A stretch of DNA of 7,126 nucleotides from Bacillota bacterium. GTDB taxonomy: Bacteria; Bacillota_C; Negativicutes; JAEYSJ01. The translations under genes and the position numbers were made by a program. Positions within the stretch are counted from its first letter, which is position 1. Every line of letters starts with the position of its first letter. Of this stretch, positions 1-5,728 are shown piece after piece. Where the stretch lies: contig JAEYSJ010000377.1 in the NCBI GenBank assembly GCA_023434855.1, positions 1 through 7,126 of the forward strand, in the 5' to 3' direction. The notes below the pieces were generated by a model. That model did no database searches, was not told the DNA's origin, and worked only from the letters and a program-made list of their open reading frames with translations.

Positions 1-2
1 GC

Positions 3-533
3 TATAAAAATGTCCCTGTGCCTCGCGAACAATTATTGGAGTTAGTGGAGATAGCTAGATTTGCACCTACTGGTAGCAACAGTCAGGGCATTTCCTATTT
101 GGTTGTTGAAGATACCCGGATTCTTCATAAGGCGACAGAAGCAACGATAGCGTGGATGGAAGATCCCGATATAAAACGATTACATTGGAGTTTTGAACAC
201 CACATTCGAACCTATAGAGAGAAAGGTAAAGATCCAATCTTTCGAGGTGCTCCTCATCTTATTCTGGGTACCGCTCAGAGTAGTTTTTCACGTGCAAGAG
301 AAAACACGATCTTTTCGCTTACTTATCTTGAACTGTATGCCACTGCACTTGGTTTGGGTTCCTGCTGGGCAGGACTCTTTGAGATGTGCGCTTTCTCAAA
401 CTATGAACCGTTGTTAACGTTATTCAATATTCCAGAAGGTAAAGTCCTAACGGGAGCTGTTATGGTTGGCTATCCTGAGTACAAATATAAGCATCTTGTT
501 GATAGGAATCCACTAGATGTAACTTGGCTGTAA
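3..533 (+). CDS. Nitroreductase family protein, 5'-truncated by the window edge
   Basis: This is an FMN-dependent nitroreductase-fold oxidoreductase, expected to be cytosolic and to use NAD(P)H or ferredoxin on an unknown substrate. The frame is open to the left edge: the codons before the GTG at 18 read YKNVP, continuing into VPREQLLELVEIARFAPTGS. This matches the usual start of the nitroreductase core (SxRxYKxxPVPxexL), so GTG18 is internal and the true start is upstream. Counting from GTG18, the FMN-loop motif APTGSNSQ is at residues 16-23, the GLGSCWAG segment at 112-119 and the GYPEYKYK tail at 151-158. The ending RNPLDVTWL is typical of proteins that carry two N-terminal 4Fe-4S clusters before the nitroreductase domain, so a ferredoxin domain may lie outside the window; that is inference. 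It is convergent with the small minus-strand gene at 675-812. The family is secure; the substrate is unknown. Confidence 0.9.
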   Translation, partial: YKNVPVPREQLLELVEIARFAPTGSNSQGISYLVVEDTRILHKATEATIAWMEDPDIKRLHWSFEHHIRTYREKGKDPIFRGAPHLILGTAQSSFSRARENTIFSLTYLELYATALGLGSCWAGLFEMCAFSNYEPLLTLFNIPEGKVLTGAVMVGYPEYKYKHLVDRNPLDVTWL

Positions 534-568
534 ATACCTTATAGCATATTCAACAAAATGGGCATTTT

Positions 569-591
569 AAGTCCAGGCCACTGGAGGACTT
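569..591 (+). terminator. Weak hairpin after the nitroreductase gene
   Basis: The 6-bp arms AAGTCC (569-574) and GGACTT (586-591) lie 36 nt after the nitroreductase stop. What follows (TCTCTAAG) is only mildly T-rich, so this is a weak candidate terminator. An alternative inner stem CCAG/CTGG also forms. No better plus-strand terminator is visible before the convergent gene. Confidence 0.3.
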
Positions 592-646
592 TCTCTAAGT
601 ACTTTTGTGGGCAAGGATCATTGCTAATTAGACCGGTTCGATCTAT

Positions 647-670
647 AAAAAAATACCGCCTGTGGCGGTA
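647..670 (-). terminator. Rho-independent terminator of the 45-residue protein gene
   Basis: A perfect 7-bp stem TACCGCC/GGCGGTA (654-660 and 664-670) with a TGT loop is followed, in the minus-strand direction, by seven U (A-run 647-653). It begins 4 nt after the stop codon at 675-677. Together with the good ribosome binding site of that small ORF, it supports a real transcript ending here. Confidence 0.88.
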
Positions 671-674
671 AGGA

Positions 675-812
675 TTACTTTTTCTTTGGCAGCTGTGGCT
701 TATTAATTGCATTTACTTCTTCGGCGCTTTCTTTATTAGAAACATATTTAGGATCACCGAGGGTAACACGGGGAGAATTTCCGGTTTTCTTACTTTGATA
801 TAAATCGCTCAT
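675..812 (-). CDS. Small hydrophilic protein, 45 residues, function unknown
   Basis: A short ORF starts at ATG 810-812 (MSDLYQSKKTGNSPRVTLGD at the N-terminus) and ends KPQLPKKK. Support for it being real comes from an AAGAGGTG ribosome binding site 5-6 nt before the ATG and from the strong terminator just after the stop. The protein is highly charged, has no cysteine, membrane segment or recognisable domain, and is rich in Lys, Ser, Asn and Pro, which suggests a disordered or accessory protein. The frame stays open to 1079 without a stop, but that extension runs antiparallel through the end of the membrane-protein gene and has no ribosome binding site, so the short form is preferred. It lies 121 nt downstream of the membrane-protein gene on the same strand. 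A TATAAT-like hexamer (924-929) sits between them, so it may have its own promoter. I do not recognise the family. Confidence 0.7.
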   Translation of the reverse strand: MSDLYQSKKTGNSPRVTLGDPKYVSNKESAEEVNAINKPQLPKKK

Positions 813-933
813 AATGCACCTCTTTAGAGTACTGGTCGGTGTTAGTTTTTCCATAGAACAGCTATGCCATACACTCACTAATCCTTGATATGGAGATACG
901 ATAGGACGAGCTTGCTTATGGCCATTATAGTTG

Positions 934-1461
934 TTATACATCATCCTTGTGATCTTCAATCGGTTTGGCAGCGGCGGGTTGCAGCTTTGATGATAGACCG
1001 AACCTTTTAAACGGGCTAGCATCGCCTTCCTGCCAAAGCTGATACCAATATAAGAGAACGGCACTACCGGTAGCGACAAAGAATAATTGCAAATTACTTA
1101 TCGTATTCATTTGCAAAATACCTCGATTGACAAGCCAGTTATTTAGTGGAAATGTGAGGATCAAATCAATGCCTGCATTCGCTGCAAGAAATAGCCAAAA
1201 ACGAGTATAGGTGAATTTGAATATCCAGATTATTCCGATAAGAAATGAGCCATAAATGAATATCGGCATATTAATAAAGGGGAATACCGTCTCCTTAGTG
1301 ACCCACCAATTCAAAGTAACACCTGCTTCTACTATAATAGTAGCAAATAAGGCTCCAAACAGGGCGACAGGCATATACCGTTTCAGTTCGGACTTCTTTA
1401 GAAAAATAATGGATAACCAAGAAATAACAAAGCTTGCCCATAATAAGACCTGATTACTCAT
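934..1461 (-). CDS. Integral membrane protein with five predicted helices, CBO0543-like
   Basis: A 175-residue hydrophobic protein with about five membrane helices, roughly at residues 5-21, 29-47, 62-81, 86-105 and 123-142. It ends in a polar cytoplasm-type tail (about 145-175) with QPAAAKPIEDHKDDV. The segment MPVALFGALFATIIVE (30-45) resembles LPVSIFASWISFAVE in the protein at 6209-6661, and helix number and order agree, so the two are probably distant relatives in the CBO0543-type group found in spore-forming Firmicutes. Their function is not established. The ATG at 1459-1461 is chosen because it aligns with the start of that relative and has a weak GGA 9 nt upstream. An in-frame TTG at 1477-1479 would add six residues but has no ribosome binding site. 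No catalytic motif is seen. Confidence 0.82.
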   Translation of the reverse strand: MSNQVLLWASFVISWLSIIFLKKSELKRYMPVALFGALFATIIVEAGVTLNWWVTKETVFPFINMPIFIYGSFLIGIIWIFKFTYTRFWLFLAANAGIDLILTFPLNNWLVNRGILQMNTISNLQLFFVATGSAVLLYWYQLWQEGDASPFKRFGLSSKLQPAAAKPIEDHKDDV

Positions 1462-1558
1462 AAAGATCAATCCATTCAAAATTATTTAGTTTAAGTGTTG
1501 GTTTGTTTTGTGATAAATATACATCATTGGGAAAGTACTATACGGCTGTACTATTTTT

Positions 1559-1588
1559 CGCTGCTCACTCTTTAGGTGAGCGGTTTTT
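1559..1588 (+). terminator. Orphan plus-strand terminator hairpin
   Basis: Arms GCTCAC (1563-1568) and GTGAGC (1576-1581) enclose a 7-nt loop; the outer bases 1561-1562 and 1582-1583 add a U-G and a C-G pair. T5 follows at 1584-1588. A smaller arm pair AGTAC/GTACT (1534-1538 and 1548-1552), also followed by T-rich sequence, lies just upstream. No plus-strand gene precedes it, so it either ends a small RNA or read-through antisense to the membrane-protein gene, or is a remnant. Confidence 0.5.
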
Positions 1589-1680
1589 CAATTTCAGCAA
1601 AATGTTATTTTTACACCACACTCACCTCACTAGGAAATATCAGCCGGAGTACTGAGCCTGGCAATTTGTAGAACAAATGA

Positions 1681-1760
1681 TTTGCTATGTAAAGGAAAGG
1701 GAGAAACAAATGCTTAAAAAAAGCAATGCTGTCTCTCCCTTTCCTTTATATATGAGCAAA
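1681..1760 (-). terminator. Long hairpin downstream of arsA, probable transcript end
   Basis: A perfect 15-bp inverted repeat has arms 1690-1704 (TAAAGGAAAGGGAGA) and 1734-1748. It is extended after a small internal asymmetry by TTTGCT (1681-1686) pairing with AGCAAA (1755-1760). The loop contains its own TGCTT/AAGCA mini-stem around an A/T run, so in the arsA direction a U7 tract lies inside the loop rather than after the main stem. It begins about 13 nt past the arsA stop. It could act as a terminator, an mRNA 3'-end stabiliser or a small palindromic repeat. The structure is certain; the role is inferred. Confidence 0.6.
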
Positions 1761-1773
1761 ACGATAACTCAGG

Positions 1774-3510
1774 TTACAGCTTTAGCAGCAGTTCATCCTT
1801 TATGTCGGCAGCGTTCCAGGCGATAACAGCGAAATGGCTGTTGGCGTGCCGGTCAACCTTATTAATCCATTCAATTTCCTGACTGGCCTTAGCGGCCAGC
1901 AGGCGGTTGGTTGTTCCGGTACGGTACAGGGAGGCATTGATGACCCACCATTTGGCGGCAATGCCTGCTCGCTGTAAGTCTTCTTCAAGGCGCAGCGCCT
2001 CATAGACTGGAGTGGTTTCGGCCAGCGTGATAATAATGACTTCGGTTTCGGACGCATTGCGCAGACGGGGCAGCAATTTTTTTACCTCTTCGGGAATGTC
2101 TCCATGGGTTCGTTCAATTTCCTTATGATAGCTCTGGGTAGCATCCAAAAGCAGTAGTGTATGGCCGGTAGGGGCTGTGTCAATGACCACGACTGCTTCT
2201 TCTGCCTTTTCCACAATCTGGGCGAAGGCCCGAAAGACAGCAATTTCCTGAGTGCAGGGGGAGCGCAAATCTTCCTCCACATAGGCCACGTCCTCGGCGG
2301 ACATGGTTTCGTGGGCTTTGGCGAGGATTTCATCCTGGTATCTTTTAAGTTCGACCTGTTCATCAATGCGACTGGTCGTAATGTTTGCATTTTCGCCAAT
2401 GACGAACTGTAGATGGGCAGCCGGGTCAGTTGTGGTCAGGTGAACCTTTTGGCCTTTAGCAGCAAGGCCTAGCGCAAGAGCAGCTGCCACGGTGGTTTTG
2501 CCGACACCGCCCTTTCCCATGGTGAAAATGACCTTTTTGTGGGAGTGGTAAAGATCATCGACGACATCGCTGAGTGTGGGAATAGACTGGGGCTGGATGA
2601 CCTCGTCGCTCAGGGTGATCTGGTCTTGAGTTAGAAAGGCTCGGACATTGTCGATACCCGTAATGTTATAGGCTCGTAGCGGAATGTGGTAGGTGGTAAG
2701 GCCGGATAATACTGTTGGTATGGCGCCCATTGCTTGCTGTTGTTTGTGGTATAGGCTTTCGGAAATACCGTCATCATAGGAGGCCACCACGCCGTTAATA
2801 ACTAAAGCTTGATTGGTAACACCTAGGTCGGCCAGTTCCTGAGCGGCCCGGGCTGCTTCTTTAAGTGGAGCGGATTCAGGTCGGGACACCAGAATCAGGG
2901 TGGTTTGGCGTACGTCGGCCAGCGTTGCCACTGCTTGTTTGTACATTGCCTTTTTACTTTCCAGGCCGGCAAGCTGTCCTAAGCAGGATGCACCATGGGT
3001 ATTTTCGCTGATGAAGTTGCTCCAGGCCGAGGGCAGTTGCAGCATGCGCAGCGTATGGCCGGTCGGTGCGGTATCAAATAAGATGTGGTTGTATTGAGCT
3101 TGCAATGCTTCATCGGTGATGAAGCGGGAAAATTCGTTGAAAGCGGCAATTTCTACCGTGCAGGAGCCGGAAAGCTGTTCTGCCATATGAGCGAGCACAG
3201 CAGCGGGGAGCTTATCCTGATAAGGAGCGAGAACGCTTTCCCGGTATTCAGCTGCCGCCTGGATAGGGTCTAAGTTGGCGACTACCAGGCCAGGTACCTC
3301 CGGGATGGGAACACCCTGTCCGGTTAGCTCTCTGCCGAATACATCCTGAAGGTTGGAAGCGGGATCGGTGCTGATGAGCAGCACTTTTTTGCCGCTATCA
3401 GCTAATGCGACGGCAGTGGCACATGCTGTTGAAGTCTTGCCAACACCGCCCTTGCCAGTATAGAAAAGATATTTGGTCAACGAAATGGTTTCGGGATTGA
3501 ATAGGTTCAT
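1774..3510 (-). CDS. arsA: ArsA, arsenite efflux pump ATPase (two-domain)
   Basis: This is the cytosolic As(III)/Sb(III)-stimulated ATPase that drives arsenite extrusion through a membrane permease and receives metalloid from ArsD. The 578 residues are two homologous halves, as in plasmid R773 ArsA (583 aa). P-loops GKGGVGKT lie at 19-26 and 332-339, and DTAPTGHT signature loops at 146-153 and 444-451. The metalloid-site residues are all present: Cys117, Cys176 and Cys419 correspond to R773 Cys113, Cys172 and Cys422, and His152 and His450 to His148 and His453. The offsets (+4 in A1, -3 in A2) are constant within each half. The start at 3508-3510 has a GGAGGT site 8 nt upstream. It is the last gene of the marR-fusion-arsA operon, 58 nt after the fusion gene, and is followed by a long hairpin. 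No arsB or acr3 is adjacent, which is odd for a pump ATPase. The protein looks intact and active. Confidence 0.96.
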   Translation of the reverse strand: MNLFNPETISLTKYLFYTGKGGVGKTSTACATAVALADSGKKVLLISTDPASNLQDVFGRELTGQGVPIPEVPGLVVANLDPIQAAAEYRESVLAPYQDKLPAAVLAHMAEQLSGSCTVEIAAFNEFSRFITDEALQAQYNHILFDTAPTGHTLRMLQLPSAWSNFISENTHGASCLGQLAGLESKKAMYKQAVATLADVRQTTLILVSRPESAPLKEAARAAQELADLGVTNQALVINGVVASYDDGISESLYHKQQQAMGAIPTVLSGLTTYHIPLRAYNITGIDNVRAFLTQDQITLSDEVIQPQSIPTLSDVVDDLYHSHKKVIFTMGKGGVGKTTVAAALALGLAAKGQKVHLTTTDPAAHLQFVIGENANITTSRIDEQVELKRYQDEILAKAHETMSAEDVAYVEEDLRSPCTQEIAVFRAFAQIVEKAEEAVVVIDTAPTGHTLLLLDATQSYHKEIERTHGDIPEEVKKLLPRLRNASETEVIIITLAETTPVYEALRLEEDLQRAGIAAKWWVINASLYRTGTTNRLLAAKASQEIEWINKVDRHANSHFAVIAWNAADIKDELLLKL

Positions 3511-3568
3511 AGGCTTTTACCTCCGTCGGTTTTCGAATAAATCGCGTCAACTGTCATGGACAGACAGA

Positions 3569-4642
3569 TCAGCAGCAGTCTCCGCCACTGCAGCAGCAAC
3601 TATCGTTTTCCGGCCTCGTTTTTTCGGCGGTAGAAGCTTCGCCCAGCAGAGCAGCAGGTATTTGGAGCAGATTGATAAAGTCGTCGTTTGCCGGATAGCG
3701 TCCGGTGATAACAATTTCGCCGTCTACAACGGTAGCTGGTAGTTGGTCGACGCCATGTTCATTAATGAATTTGTTAATGACAGTATGATTGACAAACTCC
3801 ATAGGAGCATCGGTCAGGTTGAAGCGGTCTACGGTGATGCCGTTTTTCTTCAGGGTATTGAGTACCGTGGAAATTCTAAGCAGTTCGGGATCTACACCGA
3901 CACCGCATAAGCCGGTAGGGCAGCACATGGCCGGTTCAAAGATCTGCATTTTTTTCATACATACATCGCTCCAGTTCGTTAATTTTTTTTGCAGGCAGGC
4001 GCTGTTGGCCGGGCAAGTTGTGGCAAGTGCCGAGGCGGTCAACAGGTCAGCCGGAATATCGCCGCGGTTAATGAGGGTAAAGCCCCAGCGGCTGACAAAA
4101 GACTCGGCGGTATTAGTTAAGAGATAGGCGGTCGTAGCTCCTGCCTGACGGGCTTTGCTAATCGCCTGTTTAAACAAGGCGTTTCCCAGCCCCTTTTTGC
4201 GCCAGTCACTGGTTACGGCCAGCGAGCGCAGCAGGGCATTCCGACCGGACAGTTCTAGGCCGATAACGCCGGTTATCCCATTCGCATCGGCTACTATGAA
4301 GGATGAGAGGTGCTCGGCTACACCTGCGGTGGGTAAGCCGCTGTGCAGTAGAAGAGTTTCGATGGTGCCCAGGTCGTCCGGGCGAGCTGAGCGCAGGTGG
4401 TAGTCAATGCCCGATCGGAGAAGCACAGCCGTTTTTTTCGCCCGGATGAAAGCGCTGATCAGCGCGCCGTTGAGTGACTGCCGTTCTTCTGGTTGCAGAT
4501 CGGGAAGAAACTGTACGCTTCGTTCATCGGTCTGGTAGCGGTTACCTGTGACCGGACAGGAGCGGTCTGTACTGCAGCAGCTTTGGGTTTCGGTTATGGC
4601 AGCCCCACACTTTTTCCGTACTTCTTCGCGAATGACTTCCAT
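3569..4642 (-). CDS. arsD: Fusion protein: ArsM-like N-terminal remnant, ArsN2-type GNAT acetyltransferase, ArsD metallochaperone
   Basis: A 357-residue cytosolic protein in three parts. Residues 1-81 (IREEVRKKCG, SCC at 21-23, VLLRSGID near 73-80) resemble the start of arsenite methyltransferase ArsM up to its SAM-binding VLDLGSG motif; the catalytic core is absent. Residues 81-221 are a GNAT acetyltransferase like ArsN2 (YHLRSARPDDL, then the acetyl-CoA loop R148-K-K-G151-L-G153), a family common in ars operons. Residues 229-357 are a full ArsD (EPAMCCPTGLCG, ITGRYP): counting Met229 as 1, Cys240, Cys241 and Cys246 equal R773 ArsD Cys12, Cys13 and Cys18, the triad that passes As(III) to ArsA. 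The tail keeps two vicinal Cys pairs (349-350 and 356-357). The start has AGGAGG 7 nt upstream, and the gene lies 28 nt after marR. The ArsD part should be functional and the GNAT part plausibly so (substrate unknown). The ArsM assignment is the least certain. Confidence 0.9.
   Translation of the reverse strand: MEVIREEVRKKCGAAITETQSCCSTDRSCPVTGNRYQTDERSVQFLPDLQPEERQSLNGALISAFIRAKKTAVLLRSGIDYHLRSARPDDLGTIETLLLHSGLPTAGVAEHLSSFIVADANGITGVIGLELSGRNALLRSLAVTSDWRKKGLGNALFKQAISKARQAGATTAYLLTNTAESFVSRWGFTLINRGDIPADLLTASALATTCPANSACLQKKLTNWSDVCMKKMQIFEPAMCCPTGLCGVGVDPELLRISTVLNTLKKNGITVDRFNLTDAPMEFVNHTVINKFINEHGVDQLPATVVDGEIVITGRYPANDDFINLLQIPAALLGEASTAEKTRPENDSCCCSGGDCC
3956..3972 (-). promoter_or_regulatory. 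Possible internal ribosome binding site and start for free ArsD
   Basis: Within the fusion gene, GGAG (3969-3972 read on the minus strand) lies 10 nt before the in-frame ATG of Met229 (3956-3958), exactly where a stand-alone ArsD begins. The codons in between give the linker WSDVC. This may be a leftover of separate genes that still yields some free 129-residue ArsD. Spacing is slightly long and the core is only four bases. Confidence 0.4.
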
Positions 4643-4670
4643 TGCTTTGCCTCCTATATGTCATTTGGGA

Positions 4671-5114
4671 TTAGCACCAGCGGCCGGCAGGGATGGCTGT
4701 CAGTAACAATTCAAGACTTTCCAGTACCTGACTCCGTTTGTCGGCCGGAAGGGCGTTGTAGAATGTTTCGTAGAACTGAGTCATGCTGGCTTCAACTTGT
4801 GTAAAGAGTTTAGTACCTTCGTCAGTTAATGTGATGGTTACGGCACGCCGGTTGTCCGGGTCGGTTGTTCGGCTTACTAAGTTACTATTAACCAGTATGT
4901 CGATGTTGCGGCTCATAGTGCTCTTATCCACGCCCAGGCGTTCGGAAAGGGTATTGAGCGAAGCTGCGCCCGCCCAGCCGATTTCCGTTAGGAGGTGGCA
5001 TTGGGTTAAAGTGATACCGCAGCAGCTGGCTTCGCCTTTTGTCATGAGCTCCATTTTACGGGCTAGAAGCCTCATATCATGGCGTAAGGTTTTAATTTGT
5101 GATGTGTCGTTCAT
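4671..5114 (-). CDS. MarR family transcriptional regulator, putative arsenic-responsive repressor
   Basis: A 147-residue winged-helix regulator that binds DNA as a dimer. The helix-turn-helix (about 51-82, LNTLSERLGVDKSTMSRNID) and the wing TDPDNRRAVTITLTDEG (84-100) follow the MarR pattern, with flanking dimerisation helices at 1-28 and 105-140. Cys31, Cys32 and Cys39 (CCGITLTQC) lie together near the helix that bounds the MarR ligand pocket, and a further Cys147 is the last residue; these could bind trivalent arsenic, which is inference. The start at 5112-5114 has GGAGGTGA 7 nt upstream; an in-frame ATG at 5163-5165 would add 17 residues but would put the ribosome binding site inside the gene. 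It is first in the ars operon and probably represses it and itself through palindromes at 5136-5168. Canonical ars operons use ArsR here instead. Confidence 0.9.
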   Translation of the reverse strand: MNDTSQIKTLRHDMRLLARKMELMTKGEASCCGITLTQCHLLTEIGWAGAASLNTLSERLGVDKSTMSRNIDILVNSNLVSRTTDPDNRRAVTITLTDEGTKLFTQVEASMTQFYETFYNALPADKRSQVLESLELLLTAIPAGRWC

Positions 5115-5135
5115 GATGAGTTCACCTCCATAATT

Positions 5136-5168
5136 ATTGTATGCCGCAATAGTTGTATTATGCAACTA
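5136..5168. promoter_or_regulatory. Tandem palindromic operator candidate for the MarR regulator
   Basis: TAGTTGTATTATGCAACTA (5150-5168) is a 19-bp near-perfect palindrome of the size MarR dimers bind. A weaker copy, ATTGTATGCCGCAAT (5136-5150), has its centre 16 bp away and shares the TTGTAT...GCAA halves. On the minus strand the first palindrome contains CATAAT (5157-5162), a five-of-six match to a -10 box; I see no convincing -35. Binding there would block marR-fusion-arsA transcription. The ribosome binding site GGAGGTGA follows at 5122-5129. Confidence 0.55.
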
Positions 5169-5238
5169 AAATGTTATAAAATGTGGTAAAAGTTAAGAAA
5201 AGAATTTGAAAAACACAATCCATGCAAATCTGCATATC

Positions 5239-5644
5239 ATGATGGCTGTCTCACATGAACAATTGAAGACACTGACTCAATCAGGCATAGCTGCTACACA
5301 AGCTAGAATTGCCGGGCTGGAACAATTTGTTGCTGAAAACAAAGTAACCTTTAATCGGTTCTTTCTTTTTAGGAACGACTGGTGATTCGGCAGATAAAAC
5401 AATTGCTTACAATGCAACCTCTGGTGCGGCTGCTAATGCTCAAGCCTATTTTACCGCAGCGCTTACCGCAACAACACCAGAGCTACGGTCATTCTTAAGT
5501 TCATATTGTACGCAAAGTATGACAGGTCACGAAACAATGATGAACTATATGATACAGAAAAACTGGACAAATCCATATGATCAGCCAGATAATCAGTTGT
5601 CAAAAGCTGTACAGGAGTCTGCAAACTCCAACAATATGCATTAG
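5239..5644 (+). pseudogene. Broken spore coat protein gene (Coat F domain)
   Basis: Two open segments in different frames look like one gene. Frame A (5239-5385) starts MMAVSHEQLKTLTQSGIAAT and continues ARIAGLEQFVAENK before reaching a stop at 5383-5385. Frame B, open from 5348 to the stop at 5642-5644, reads GTTGDSADKT, then a Coat F-type domain with TPELRSFLSSY, SMTGHE and KNWTNPYDQPDNQL. CotF-like proteins are part of the inner spore coat or are spore-associated. The switch falls in the T-rich stretch 5348-5371 and needs one inserted or two deleted bases; a small internal deletion is also possible. There is no ribosome binding site before 5239 and no early ATG in frame B. It is divergent from marR and ends 7 nt before a strong terminator. 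A sequencing error at the T-run would instead make it an intact gene. Confidence 0.78.
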
Positions 5645-5651
5645 GTTTAAG

Positions 5652-5689
5652 AAAATGCACCGCTGCACTAGGGTAGTGGTGCATTTTTT
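5652..5689 (+). terminator. Rho-independent terminator of the spore-coat pseudogene
   Basis: AAAATGCACC (5652-5661) pairs perfectly with GGTGCATTTT (5678-5687), with further pairs inside the loop, and a T6 run covers 5684-5689. The A-rich 5' side means it could also work for the convergent genes on the minus strand, whose last stop is at 5729. Confidence 0.88.
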
Positions 5690-5728
5690 GCTGGTTTCAG
5701 ATCTACCTGGATATTTTTATGATCTAAG

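Noticed and set aside
675..1079. A 134-residue minus-strand frame whose last part is the 45-residue protein
   Set aside because: Its first part overlaps the end of the membrane-protein gene in another frame, crosses the intergenic gap and has no ribosome binding site; the internal ATG at 810-812 has a strong one.
3569..4642. Functional methyltransferase activity in the fusion protein
   Set aside because: Only the N-terminal segment up to motif I is present; the SAM-binding and catalytic core of ArsM is missing, and the motif glycine is replaced by Arg (VLLRSG).
1800..4804. Several plus-strand and alternate-frame ORFs across the ars operon, such as 2161-2412, 3473-3742, 3789-4127 and 4493-4804
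   Set aside because: They are shadows of arsA, the fusion gene and marR, favoured by GC-rich codons; none has a proper ribosome binding site or a recognisable protein.
5115..5165. Longer MarR form starting at ATG 5163-5165
   Set aside because: It would translate through the operator palindromes and the GGAGGTGA site that serves the ATG at 5112-5114.
5463..5684. Minus-strand ORF of 73 residues
   Set aside because: It is antisense to the Coat F pseudogene, runs through its terminator stem and lacks a ribosome binding site and any recognisable motif.
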